Of a DNA stretch of 64,000 nt, positions 34,581 through 47,003 are shown piece after piece (positions within the stretch are counted from its first letter, which is position 1; every line of letters begins with the position of its first letter). The DNA comes from Riptortus pedestris (taxonomy: Eukaryota; Arthropoda; Insecta; Hemiptera; Alydidae). The notes beneath the pieces were generated by a model, which was not told the origin of the DNA, did not search any database, and saw only the letters and a program-made list of their open reading frames with translations. Position numbers and translations under genes: made by a program. Where the stretch lies: the NCBI GenBank assembly GCA_019009955.1, contig CM032228.1:130641001-130705000 (forward strand), written 5' to 3'.

Positions 34581-35474
34581 TTTAGCAGATTAAGGGAAAT
34601 TAGGCTAGTGAGGTTGTATTGACGAAAAAAAAAATCTTCAAATGCCCATCGATCCTCCCAATGAGATAATGAAAATGAGGTCCGTTCAAAATTATATTTA
34701 TTTGTCTGTTAACCTCTAGCAGCCGCAATTTTTTGTTTGATCGTTCCCTACTCGGTATTTAATCATTTTATTTAAAAAGAAAGGGCAAATTCGTTAATCC
34801 CTGAAATCGGACCAGTGAAAAGGGGATTTTTAAAAATTCGAAGTATCATCGTTACTATACGTCAGATCAAAAATAGTGTAGAATCAATCTTATTGCAAAT
34901 TAAATGTTCTATAAATTTTCTGTATCTTGAATATTAACCGAGATATTTGGGTTTTATAGTTTTACATAAACAATACTCTGTTATATAATGACCCATTTTA
35001 TTCGAAACTTGAATACCAACTATTTTTTTCATGAGATCTTTATTATACGAGATATATGAAAATATGTTCTATTGATCCCTCCCCCCTCCGTCTTAAGTTC
35101 TTGGAAAATTTGAGTGTGTGGTACAAATTATTCTGATTTATTATAAATGACAGTACTAGATATTGTAATTAGTTTTCAATAAAATTAATATGTTATATTC
35201 AGATATATTTCATTAATTGTCTTTCTTTACGGTGAATAATATTTCCATCAATCTGTTCAGCGCTGAGGGGGTGGCAGCCCTCTTTGTTTACAATTCAGAC
35301 GGTTTCCTTTGGGAGGATATTAAAATTGACTGAAAGATTTCTGATTACCGTTTTTATTTATTCATTTAATATTCACGCTATTGTTAAGTGTTAATAGTAC
35401 GTGGATTTATCTGTTGTAAACCTTCAAATGGGAAATCTGCTTAGTTTACGCAGCCCCTGTGTGACGGACTTCTT
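34581..35474 (-). repeat. family A element, copy A8 (long subfamily)
   Basis: Inverted, from TTTAGCAGATTAAGGG to CCTGTGTGACGGACTT. The 3' end is decayed and the mid part is recognisable (TGTCTGTTAACCTCTAGC, TCCGTTCAAAATTATA). Its 5' half and host flank are duplicated at A9. Confidence 0.8.
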
Positions 35475-36068
35475 TTTGTTTCTTGTTATAACGTGCACTA
35501 TAGGAACACGATTCGAGCACAGCTTAGGATCTGTTTCTCGTGTATACTTTCTTTACTCAGGATGGTTAGGCATTAATTTTTCGTACATATTCCATTGTTT
35601 TTAATTCAAGTTTGTTTATTCCTATGATGTTGGTATTTTTATTTTTAGAAAGAATTTCTTATTCCAATAAAAATGCGGATGCTAACCTTAGTATACCAAG
35701 TATAGTCTTATCGTATAACTCGCACGTACATATAGCAGGGTAACAAGTTGCATGCATGTCATGACAATAAATGATGTACCCATTGTAATGTAAACAGTAG
35801 CGTACGGAACGGTGTTTTAATACAATATATTATACATCCCTGATAGATCCAGAGTGAGAAAGAAAGTTCATTTAAGTCAATAAACCTTGAATATAATGAT
35901 TCTACCTAATAGTGGATTACTATCAGTAAGTTGTTATTTTAAATATAGACTCGTTCCAAGAATAATATCTTAACTTTCTTGTTCTTGCTTCCTGGAATTG
36001 CTTGGATGCATTTCGATAGAATTTCCTCATGTCTATTACCTCCCCTACCCTCTGCATTTATCTTCTTT

Positions 36069-36422
36069 TTAGCAGATTTCCCTTAAGGTCGTAATCTTGA
36101 AATTACAGTACAGTAAATAGTTTTCAATAAAATTAATATGTTATGTTCAGATATATTTCATTAATTGTTTTTCTTTCCGGTGAAGAATATTTCTGTTTAC
36201 CTGTTAAGAGCTTAGACGTTGGCAGACCTGGTTGATTATAATTCATCCGGTTTCCGTTGGGAGGTTATTAAAATTGACCGAAAGATTTCTCGTTTCCGTT
36301 TGTATTTATTCACTTAATATTCACGGGTGTGTTAAGTGTTAATAGTACGTGGATTTATCTGTTTCAAACCTTCAAGTGGGAAATCTGCTTAGTTTACGCA
36401 GTCCCTGTGTGACGGACTTCTT
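36069..36422 (-). repeat. family A, copy A9 (internally deleted)
   Basis: The 3' terminal TTTAGCAGATTTCCCTTAAG is joined almost directly to the long-subfamily 5' half. It shares about 60 bp of non-element flank with A8, so it arose at least partly by duplication. Confidence 0.75.
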
Positions 36423-36676
36423 TTTGTTTCTTGTTATAACGTGCATTATAGGAACACGATTCGAGCACAGCCTAGGATCTGACCACGCTCAATCTTGGCT
36501 TATCTTAGTTAATATTGGAACCTCACACTCCTAGAAAGATGATGCTCCTGTGTTCTAAATTGTGTATTTAGTAATTTAGCTTGACTTTATTATATATCTA
36601 TGCCCCATTATAGAAATTCAGAATAATGCTTTCAATACAGTTATTCTACATGTTTGATTGTGTCCTTTATTTTCAG

Positions 36677-36731
36677 ATGTTCTCAGATAAATACGAAGAT
36701 TCTCCTCTGGGACTTGGATATTCTCAAAATG
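36677..36731 (+). CDS. penultimate coding exon of an unrecognised gene
   Basis: Acceptor TTATTTTCAG| and donor AATG|GTGAGT enclose MFSDKYEDSPLGLGYSQN plus one base. It joins in phase to the exon at 37007. The leading Met sits right after the splice site, so it may be internal or the initiator. The family was not recognised. Confidence 0.6.
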
Positions 36732-37006
36732 GTGAGTTATATATAATTAATATGTTGGTAATGGATTAATTCCGTTTTTTCAAGCACATTTTAGCACTTA
36801 AAATATTCCATTTATTGCCTATTAATAATAAATTTACCCTTTTCATATATTATTAACATTTTATCATTTAAAGTTCCTAAGAAATATCCATAATTTTGCT
36901 GAGGAAATTTCGAAGAACGTATATAGCTCGAGCTATAAATGTTTATTGTTCTAAATGGTCGAGGTGTGCCGCGTAAACTACTGCTGTTATTTCTATTACA
37001 TTCTAG

Positions 37007-37152
37007 GAACACCTGTGCCCAGATCACCTTCATGGAAGCAGGATTGTAAGCGAGCAGAGAACTTGCTCATAAAGGGGTCTCCCGATGGGGCCGCTTTGCT
37101 CATTATGCAGACTCCCACTACGTACATTAAGGCTGATACTGCCAAGAACTAG
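37007..37152 (+). CDS. terminal coding exon of an unrecognised gene
   Basis: Acceptor ACATTCTAG|GA completes Gly and continues TPVPRSPSWKQDCKRAENLL, then IKGSPDGAALLIMQTPTTYI, to TAG at 37150. With the previous exon this gives a 66-residue hydrophilic tail with SP and TP sites that could be phosphorylated. The GC content and codon use stand out from the AT-rich surroundings. The two exons agree in phase and are followed by a poly(A) signal, which supports a real gene. Upstream exons were not found with certainty. Confidence 0.6.
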
Positions 37153-37394
37153 TTGTAAACAGTATAAAACACCCTCTAGGCTTAAATCAGGATTCACTAA
37201 TCTGAACGTATTTTTTCATTTCTCTTTCTGTATGACGTGGTTATTGCAACCCCGCCCTAGAACTGATTTTTTTTTTTTTTTTATGAGACAAATACTTATC
37301 TATGAGTACATACACAACCCCCCAAATCCAAGTTCAAAATACGATTGTACTTTGAATGCGAAAAACAAAGATTTATTATTTGACGAGTATCAAT

Positions 37395-37400
37395 AATAAA
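37395..37400 (+). terminator. poly(A) signal AATAAA
   Basis: AATAAA lies 243 bp after the stop codon at 37150-37152, followed by GA/T-rich sequence. It fits the 3' end of the plus-strand gene. Confidence 0.45.
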
Positions 37401-39480
37401 ATCGAGCAATAAGAGGGCGGCTAAGAAGTCGCCCTCCCCCATAACCTAGTTGAGTTCAGATTGGGGCGTTGATTGCAGAATAAACTATTTTAGGAACGAA
37501 TTTGTGGATGGAAATGTAATAAAGGTTCCTTCGATTGGTTATCCAAATTAAGACGTTTAAACCGCTATGAGGTACATTATAAATTGCAATATCCTCCCTA
37601 TTAACCTCCATTGATTTCAGCTTTAGGATTTTAAAGCTATATTTCTTGCCATGCACTACTTGCTGCTTGTCTTATCCTTCACATTCGCTCGCCTCCTACT
37701 CGTATTAGTTGTTATCTGTGAAAGTAAAAGCAGCCTTCATAACGATTACACTTATCCGATTGGAATTAAATTAGATGTCTCTAATTTTCACTCATCGTGA
37801 AGATATGTGAAAGCTAGGAAGAGCTTTCTCTATTCATTTAAAATTCAGAATGATTTGATGATGGTCTTAACCATAAGGAACAATTAAAGCAATGTATAGC
37901 ATTTGTTTTGCCTTGTGCTCTATTCATCTACCTTATAATAATGATATCCGGGTAACTTTTGTTAGTCCCATTCCAGCTATTGGTGACTGGGGTAATTGAA
38001 GTCAATCCACTTAAAGAAGAATATGTCTTCTAATTTTGAAAACTCTCACCTTTGACCTTTCATAATTGATCATAATTAATCTTGCTAATAAAAAAGCAAA
38101 TATTAATTAGTTACAAGTAATAATTAACGAAAAGGCTCCGTTCCTTTACAGGTATTTATTATAAGAGGCAGTGCATCATCATTGTATGGCAAATACAAAC
38201 CATATTAACAATCGTAATAGAATATTTGTTAGTTCTTAAAAATATGTACAACTAGAAGGGAATGGAACTCATAAAATATAACATTACAAATAAAAATGAA
38301 AGTCCCAAAGAATAAATACAAATAATCTATAGTAATATAAAACACAGTTAATAATCTAATAAATACCTAAACATTTAAAATGAATGGTCATCTTAAAAAT
38401 CTTAAAAAACAACAAATGAATGCACACTCTCAAACAATAGAGGAACTACAGCGAATATACATTTATAGCGTCTAAAAAGGAATAATATAGAAAGGATCCA
38501 ATGGCGTAGAGAACTTGTTTAACCCAATGATTCCTTGTGTCTGAGGTCCTGGGATTGAATTGTGACAAGAGAGGGCTCTGAGACATGTCTCAAGCTGGTA
38601 TCCTCCCCTACACTGTTTATATAAGATCTCAATTCTTGATCCTGTCCTATTAAGTGTACAGGTTATATAGGCTTTAGTCAAAGCTTTGCCTTTTCTAGCT
38701 TCATGGAGGATATTATACTTAACGTCACTTATGATGGCTCTCCTTGATGTGATTCCGTATTGCTAGTGACGTACTCATTCATCCGGGCTATTATACTCCT
38801 ACTACTATGTATTTGAAGTGATGTACAGCACGTCAAGGACATTGCCTCTAGCAACGGCTACAATGACAGAATGTTGTATAGACTTCCTGCTAGTGTAGGT
38901 TCCGAAGAATGATGTAGAGGGTGGCGAAGGCCAAGGGACACAAGAAATGAATCGATGTTTTCTCGTATCCATTCCTTATCTTGGCTCTGTTTCAAAGAAG
39001 AATTGAAGTAAGCTGCAAAACCGCTTATAATAAATTCATGTGAAGGAATGATTCCTTTTTGATCCTTGTTGATTCTTATTTGTGAAGTTATATGTATCAG
39101 ATAATTTTAATAATTGGTGTGACCGAAATCGATGACGACTTCTTTTCTTTCATATAAAAAATAGTTATAAAATTAACAAAATAACGTATTTACTATTATT
39201 TGTATTATCCTGCTGTAAGCCGTATTTTATTCAATTAATTATCTCCTGATTAGACCATTGACGTCGGGCCTCAAGTATCGGAAAGGATGCAGCACAATGA
39301 ATAATTATCTATGGTTTTTGAGGTAGAACTTGTTCAATAGTGTTTAATACTCAAATCATTGTTAAGCCATTTATAATGTTAAGCCATACGGGCACTATTG
39401 ATGCGTGTAGAGCTAGATAGTGATGCATCGGGAACATCTCTGTTTTGGATGGTGTTATATTTTGAGTTACCTTCGAGGAG
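37401..39480. other. intergenic, no gene secured
   Basis: A minus frame at 38681-38472 and a mixed-composition patch at 38700-39010 look mildly coding-like but match nothing that I know. Confidence 0.35.
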
Positions 39481-39599
39481 AGCATACACCTCCTATCGGC
39501 GTAGGTGGGGATGAGTGTCTCCCCCCTCCCGGCTAGGTGAAGAGGAAGCTGTAACCGTTCGCTCCCGTCACTGGCTCCACAAACTGCCTGCTCACAAGT

Positions 39600-39842
39600 A
39601 GGCTTCCGAGTGTAGCTACCAAGTTATCCGAGTGCGCGTATTTTCTTATCTACCAGCCTATCTTTTGCTTATCTTTTTCCTCACTACTACCCGCCCTTTT
39701 TATCCGTGGCAATAGTTGTGTTGGGTGCCTACACGCTGTCAGGATAGACATTCCCGCACTACCTTTGTGTATATATAGTCTGTAAGTGGAGGGGCAGCCT
39801 CGTTGGTGTCATCGAGCGTCAGTTTCTCACCTATCGGCCAAT
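39600..39842 (+). promoter_or_regulatory. TATA promoter with GATA-type sites
   Basis: TATATATAG at 39770-39778 lies in a GC-richer island (39480-39840). Upstream are several TTATC/TATCT motifs (about 39645-39685), candidate GATA-factor sites. An arthropod-type TCAGT sits at 39819, about 49 bp after the TATA start, further than usual; a start near 39800 is more typical spacing. The leader runs to the ATG at 39843. Confidence 0.5.
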
Positions 39843-39850
39843 ATGAAATG
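39843..39850 (+). CDS. candidate first coding exon (Met-Lys, then Trp or Cys)
   Basis: ATGAAATG is followed by a strong donor GTGAGT. First exons coding only two or three residues, placed just after a TATA promoter, are typical of insect cuticle-protein and other secreted-protein genes, where the intron interrupts the signal peptide. No second exon could be identified, so the product is unknown and the assignment is inference. Confidence 0.4.
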
Positions 39851-39856
39851 GTGAGT

Positions 39857-40950
39857 TCTTTTCATTTCTATCTTGAGCTTTACGTATTTTAATAAGTAGC
39901 ACTCGTGCATCTTGCTATCGTGCCAAAGTTACATAAAGATAAAACAGTTTTGTTCTAAATGCCATTTTGGATAATGTATGTTTAGTTTTCTTGCTGGATT
40001 ACCAACAAAAAATCAAAATGCCTGTAACTACTAATTTAATAGTAATGCGCGCTAATTGGCTTCCATTTGTAGGAGTTTCTGAAATTAATATTAAAATTTT
40101 AATTCAAAAGCAAATTCAAATTTTTTAGCTGTTGGAAAAATTAATGTAAGTCTTTCTATTCTTTATGCTGATCGGAGGAAATGTTGCATTTCTCTAGAAA
40201 GAAATACATTTTGGTGTATTGCCATATGCTTTAATTATTGATCAATACGTTTGTAAATATTGTACAGGATATGCAACCTTCGAATCTACTGATCTTAAAT
40301 TTTATCAGCTTGATCATAAACTCTGGAATGGACTAAAATGAACTCTATTGAATCCAATAATCCAACGTCCACAAATACTCTTCTATATGAAAATCTTCAT
40401 AGCTCTAACTATACTCGAATAGTTGTTTGGTTTTCTGAAATCATGCGTTGGAGATATGAAACAGAATTTTAAATGTCAATTTAATAGACTTATATAACTT
40501 TCCTTCTATCTTACTATATTGAAAAATTAAAATACTCCAAAATTCATAAATATAATATTTTTTGTTGTTTTACAATTGAACCACATTCATTCCTAAATCA
40601 ACCATTTTAGTCTTGTCTAACTCCGTTAATCCCAATTTTCATTCGATTTATTCATTCCAGTTAACCTGCAAATATTCTGACTTTTTCAGAAATTTATTAT
40701 TTTACTCCAAAAAGGAGGAAGTTTTATTCCTACTGGCTTGAAATAAATTGACGCTCATATGCATATATATATAAAACCTTTTCTAATTGTCACACACTCA
40801 TTTTAGTTTCTCATATCTCATATTTGATTCACATTTCTTTTTGTTTTGGAGTTGTTATAGTTTTACATGTTCGAATTATTAAGATCTTTTCATCACTCTG
40901 AATGTCCAAGAATAAATTATTTTTGAGGAGAAATGATTCTAAGGTTGGCA
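39857..40950. other. no gene or repeat recognised
   Basis: AT-rich DNA, presumably intron of the gene started at 39843. Confidence 0.35.
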
Positions 40951-40953
40951 AAA

Positions 40954-41048
40954 GGGAGTGAATATGGTGCTTCAAAACATTAGTTACTATGGAACAACCA
41001 CACAAAATTATTTCAAACAGGAAGTGAAGATGGTGCTTCAAAACATTA
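40954..41048 (+). repeat. local tandem duplication (~67 bp unit)
   Basis: GGTGCTTCAAAACATTA recurs at about 40971 and 41032, with shared flanking ...AGTGAA and GTTACTATGGAA. The second unit is split by the insertion at 41049 and resumes at 41553. Confidence 0.7.
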
Positions 41049-41449
41049 TTTATTTATTGTGGAGAGTTCGTTGCGAAGCGAAATTGCTCATAAAAAAAAT
41101 AAAGTAAACAATGAAAACAGTAACAGAAAAAATAAATAAAGAATACAATTAGAACAGAACAAACTAAGAACACAACCAAAAAAACAATACGCAACCAAAA
41201 ACAGGAATACCAAATAAAAAAATAAACAAAGACGAAAACGAATCATTAAATTCCAAGCCAAAGGAAATATCTTAAAAGAAACTTGATAATTAAAAACTAT
41301 AATGACTAATAAAATTGCGAAAACAAATATATATTTTCAGTGGTTGAAATTAAAACTAATAAATTAAAATTAGTATGCATAAATAATATGAACGAATTAA
41401 GTTTTCAAATATCTTGAGCCTTCACAATCATATGCTCACACCTTCTCTG

Positions 41450-41539
<90 letters not shown>

Positions 41540-41540
41540 A
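41049..41540 (-). mobile_element. LINE 3'-end fragment carrying (CA)n
   Basis: Flanked by the 12-bp duplication TTCAAAACATTA (41037-41048 and 41541-41552). On the minus strand it ends GAGCAATTTCGCTTCGCAAC then (ATAA)n, matching the tail of the LINE at 32180-32223. The (CA)n at 41451-41537 lies at its 5' truncated end. Confidence 0.65.
41451..41537. repeat. (CA)43 microsatellite
   Basis: An uninterrupted CA tract of 87 bp. Confidence 0.98.
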
Positions 41541-41599
41541 TTCAAAACATTAGTTACTATGGAAATAAACCGCACTCAATTATTTTAAACTCCAAAAAT

Positions 41600-44500
41600 T
41601 GTTCCAAGTGAAATTGATTTTAAATTAAGTGAATGCTCACTAATCAAAAATAATATCTCTTAATCAAAGACATTTTTCGTATTGGAACCCAAGAGACTGC
41701 GTTATAACTCATTGGCGATGTCTCATGACGATATTTTATTGAAAATTTCCCCATGGTAGTTATTGAGACTTAATGAACTGATGATTATTTCTAAGTTCTT
41801 TGCAAATCTTGAATTGTATTAATAAAACTGTATTTTATTTTTTTTAGTTATTTGGCTTCTCCAAAAATATAATTGGAAATAATATAATGGCCAGTACTGA
41901 AGTACTCCAAGAACAGAGAAATTAACTGTGTCCACCTAATTCTTGTAATATCTTGTGAATCGTGTATTACTCCAGATTTTATTAACCTTTTGAACGAAGA
42001 ATTTATTAAATATTTAGTTATAGTTTTGTACAAATTATTTAATGAAAGAGCTGTCCTAAAGATTTTTTTACTCGTAGTGACAAATTTTGTAGAGAGTTGA
42101 GCATTGTTTGTTTCAAATAGAAATAGCTCCTGAGGCTTTCTCAGGAAGACTGTCTATTATTATTTATTTAGCCCTTGAATTTTCTAAAATAAGTCTAGCT
42201 CTGAAGTAAGCTTTGGTTAAAAAATAAATACAAACAAGTAAAGTGTTAAGAAGTTGGTAATGTATGCCTGGTTTGTTATCCTCTTCTTTCTTGTTTACTC
42301 TTCTAGTTGATTGTTCTTTCCTAGCTCATAATTGCCTTTTTATCGCTTTCAATCTTCACTTTTCTTTATATACAAGTACTGATCCGAATATAGAATACTT
42401 CAGGTCATAAAATTTAAGGGTGATTTAGATACAACTAATTATAGCCACAATATTGAGAAGTGGAGTTCAATGAATGCTGGAAGGTCGAGAAGATTTGATT
42501 GTTGTGACTTTACTTACTGCAGTTCAGATTTACGTTTAAATTCTTATTTTTTGTTTCATGACGTTTTGTAAATAAAACTTTTGTAAACTTCTACCTAATT
42601 ACCCTATTAAACATTTAAGTTAACAAATGGGCTTTAATAGTCTGCATTTTAATAAAAGGTCTTAGCATCTCATTAATAAGGTGAATCAAACGTAACATTA
42701 CCTAGTTCAATAGCTGATTAATTCTTTACTGTCGATCGAAAAAATAATAACTAATTAAGTTCCCTATTCTAGGCGAAGAATTCTACAAAATAGACACCAC
42801 ATAGGTTTAATAGGGTAGACGTATTATATTCACCATTGATTCATTAGGCTTAGAATTTGATTATATTCAGTATATCATAAGTTACAATTTCAAATACTCT
42901 CAACATTAATTCAAGCTTTAAAGGAGACTTATGACGTTGTTTCAGGCATTCTTCATTATTATTTGTTTAATTTACTTCTGGTATTCTTAACTCTTAAAAA
43001 TTCCACTATCCATGCAAAACGGTACATAACTAATTTCAAAGTAGTGATATGAAGGCAAACTCTTTTCTTTAGGCAGGACTTGCTTCCGTTCACCAATACT
43101 ACATGCGAGGCTGGTTTGTTACGGAGGCTCATTCCATACGAAGTAATCCAATAAAAATGAAATTATATTTATATCCAGTCCCATCAGAGATATACAACCT
43201 CCAACCTGACATAAATTGAAAAAATCCCAATTTCCGAAAATCCATTAAAAAATAAGGAAACAATTGTCAGTGCTGTTACATTATAAAATGCGAGTACTTA
43301 ATGATGTCTTCCTACAAAAAAATAATAATTCTCTTAAATCACTGGTTCATAAATGTTTTGGATTCTAAAAATCGGAATCTCTCAATTTTTTGACCCCTAA
43401 CTTTAGAGACCATTTTGACTGGTAAACTTTGCATTTAGTGCATCATGGCTATAACTTGTGTAAACAGTGATGTCAATTCTAATGTTGTAGCATTATCCAG
43501 TCCAGAGATAAACAATGCACGTAAACGTCTTCAAAATGAAAAACCGCTGTGTATTTCTAAACAAAATGGCCGCCACTCATAAACAGTGTCAGATATTTTT
43601 TTAAAAAAAAAACTCTTTTGAACTTCCTATTTGTGTAGTAGAAACATGATAAAAAATAAAATAAATTTAAAAATGGTTAAGCAATCACTTGGTTCGTTTG
43701 ATATGGATTAAGCCTGGAACAATGAAGGGTAATGTAAAACCTGATGGACTCTTAAGCCTTGTAACCATGTTTTAAAGATCCAAAGAAGCCCTATTTTTTG
43801 TGTGTGATGCGCAGTTTTTAGCGAAGCCGCCAAACTTGTCAGTAGTTATGAACAATTAAGAATATATTTGTAGACTACATTCAAGACCCAACAGAATATT
43901 ACTGAGAACTAGTTATTAACTGAAAACCAGCTCTAATGTACAAATTTCCTGGACCCCATTTCATCGATACGTAGTAAACCTAACAAACTCGTAGTACACA
44001 TAACATAACGAACATGATCGTCATTTGACATCACTTCAATTTTTAAACCTTTTATTTATTTCATCCTGAAACGAAATTGCTTCCTCATTAGCAATGGCAA
44101 ATGCTTAGTTTCATTCGAAGTCATCCTTGCAGTGGAATTTAAGTTTGCATATTTATTTGTGAAAGGGGCATTCACCTTTTTGTTTTTGGTTTCGAGAGGT
44201 GAAAGTTGACTAGGAAAATGTTTCGCCTTATTCGAATGATATCTGTGAGCTCATAGTTATGTGGAAATTTATTTTTCTTTATTCTCCTCAACCTTGGTTG
44301 TTGCGTTAGGATTGCTTCCTTATTTTCCTGCTTATTTAGTGAGCATTTTCAGTCCCAAGTAAACAGTAAAATCAGAAATAATCTTGATTTTCAGGAAAAA
44401 GCCCGGTGTGGAAGTTTGCCAGTCCTCCAACATTTACTATGTTTACCTAAACTTATTACGTAATTTTTACTCGAAACCTTTCTTAAACGTTTACTGAGCC

Positions 44501-45230
44501 ATTTCTTAGTAGGTGGCAGCATATATATTATTCGTCGTTATTGGGCAAAACTAAAACTAATGTAACTAGAGAAATAGACTAAAACTTCAAACTAAAAGAA
44601 TAAACTAAAATTAAATTAACCAATGTGGTTTAGTTGATATATGCCTAAAACCAAAACTAAATCTTTAGTTTTATCTAACTGAGCTAAACAATCCTAATCT
44701 ATAGCGGTAAATTGACCAAAATCCAATTACCTTTTGGACTATAATTTCGATAACATATTGTTCTAAAAATATTTGACTATTACTAATGCATTTATCATAA
44801 GAGTTGTGACTCTTATTTCAGTCATGTATGAATAGATTGACAGAATGTCATTAATATTCTAATGAAATAATTTTTCTAATTTATTTTTCTTAAAAGTTAT
44901 ACTTTTTTTTTATATTTATTCATTCGCATATATCTTTTAAATAAGCAAATGGTATCTTAAAAGTTATACTCCCAGTGTCTCTTGTTTTTTTCTTTGTTGT
45001 TTATTTATAAACTTTTTAGCATGGAGGTTAATCATTATAATTCTATTTCTATGCAAATGAACATCTGTATTATTTGTATGGTACATTTTTCATAAATTAT
45101 ATAACCACTTTCCAAATATTAATATTTGAACGGGACGGTTAATATTATATATGTGTTCCATTAGTAAATGACAACCCTTTATATTCTACACATACAAAAT
45201 ATAGTGTCAGACATTGAACAAAATATCTGA
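41600..45230. other. no gene recognised
   Basis: AT-rich. A weak exon-like stretch after an acceptor at 43073 and a small AAACTAAA-rich imperfect palindrome at 44550-44690 were noted, neither strong. Confidence 0.35.
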
Positions 45231-45239
45231 ATTTCGTAA

Positions 45240-45830
45240 ATCTTCAAGTGGTGAACCGATCCCTTCTGGATCGCTCTGGGACTTACTCGGGCTTTGTCCA
45301 TGCGATTACAGATTTTTAATTACTTAATTAATTAATTTTTTTTCTCGAGGTAAGCGCTTCCAGTGCGATATCATCTTCAATCATTTACAAGAGCTCATTG
45401 ATTGCATTAGTATAACTGGCGAAAGGTCAATCCTCAATGGATGGTACCATCACACCGAAAGCGCTTGTCACATGTACTCGACGATCAGCAAGTTTTGATG
45501 GCATCTACCGACAGGTATGACAATAATTCTACTGTGTCTCTGTACTTGACCTCGCTCTGGGAACCGAGGACAACACATTGGTGTCTCAGTTGCCAGTAGG
45601 ACCCCTAAATTCAAGTCTAGCTCACTGTCATTTATCCGGAATGAATCTGCTAAACTGCTGTCACTACAAAGTCACGTTGGAAATCTCAGATCTCCGAAGT
45701 ATGAATGATAAATAGAAATGTGCGTACAGGTGTCAAGCGGGTCTCCTGCTCGATCAACAAGGACAGCAGAATCTAGGCCCGTCAGCTCTTTGAATCCAGT
45801 ATTTTTCCCTGTGTGGACCTACAGTAGAAG
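45240..45830. other. GC-richer island, unrecognised
   Basis: The composition is clearly different from its surroundings, with many CG dinucleotides and AAGCGCTT motifs (near 45354 and 45458). No long frame on either strand. It may be an old transposon or pseudogene remnant. Confidence 0.3.
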
Positions 45831-46088
45831 AACATGAATGTTGTAGTGAATATATTTTTCAGAACTGTAGGAAGCTATATTTTTCAGAACTGGAAAGTAG
45901 AAAGTCGTCTCTTCCGAGAAAGGGGATTAAGATCAAATTGAGTTATATAACTCCAAAACCTTCGTATAACGTAAAAAGAAACCCAAGATCTGCATCAAGG
46001 AATCTTGAAGAACTTGCTGTAGATTTTTAATTCACATTTATTCAAATATTGAAAAAGGGCAACGTAGAACTGGTATCTGTGACTAAAG

Positions 46089-46576
46089 AAAAAAGTCCGT
46101 CACGCAGGGGCTGCGTAAACTAAGCAGATTTCCCACGTGAAGTGATACAGTAGATAAATCTGCCCAATAACAACTGTTGTAGTAAGATATCTCTAAACCT
46201 ATTCAAGAGGGACGAGTAGTTATGGAAACGGCCACCAGAGCTCTCGGCGGAACGTCCCGAACATAGCCGACCCCTGCCGAGCATACACAGAATACAAATG
46301 CAAATATCTCGGTTAATATTCAAGATAGAGAATAAATGTATAGAACAATATTTATAGTAAATTTAATTTGCAATAAGATTGGTTCAATACAATTTTTCGA
46401 TCCGACGCATAATAACGGAGATATTTCGAATTTTCAAAAATCCCCCCTTTAAACCCCCCCTCCTACTGGTCCGATTTCAGCCATTAACGAACTTGATCTT
46501 TCTTTTTACATAAAACGATTAAATTTCGAGTTTGGTAACGATCAAACAAAAATTGCGACCGCTAGAGCGTTAACAG

Positions 46577-46636
<60 letters not shown>

Positions 46637-46758
46637 GAACGGACCTCATTTTCGTCATCTCCTGGGTAGGATCGATGGACATTTGAAGAAATTTTTTGAA
46701 ACTCGCGTCATGAGTACGACCTCAATAGCTGATTTCCCGTAAGGGAAATCTGCTAATA
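46089..46758 (+). repeat. family A element, copy A10 (full)
   Basis: 5' hairpin intact, (AT)n slot at 46581-46632, 3' hairpin loop GTAA. It faces A11 tail-to-tail. Confidence 0.9.
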
Positions 46759-46805
46759 GATGGAATAGTCTTACATACAAAAGTCTAAAATTATATATTA
46801 TTGAC

Positions 46806-46927
46806 TTTTAGCAGATTTCCCTTGAGGGAAATCAGCTATTGAGGTCGTACTCATGACGCGAGTTTCGAAAATGTTCTTCAAATGTCCATCGATCCTACCC
46901 AGAAGATGACGAAAATGAGGCCCGTTC

Positions 46928-47003
<76 letters not shown>

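Noticed and set aside
41414..41611. Open frame with a long His-Thr repeat
   Set aside because: It is the (CA)43 microsatellite read as CAC/ACA codons.
43074..43140. Possible second exon for the ATGAAATG start (acceptor TTTCTTTAG)
   Set aside because: Phase allows Trp, but the following sequence is not a hydrophobic signal peptide and soon stops.
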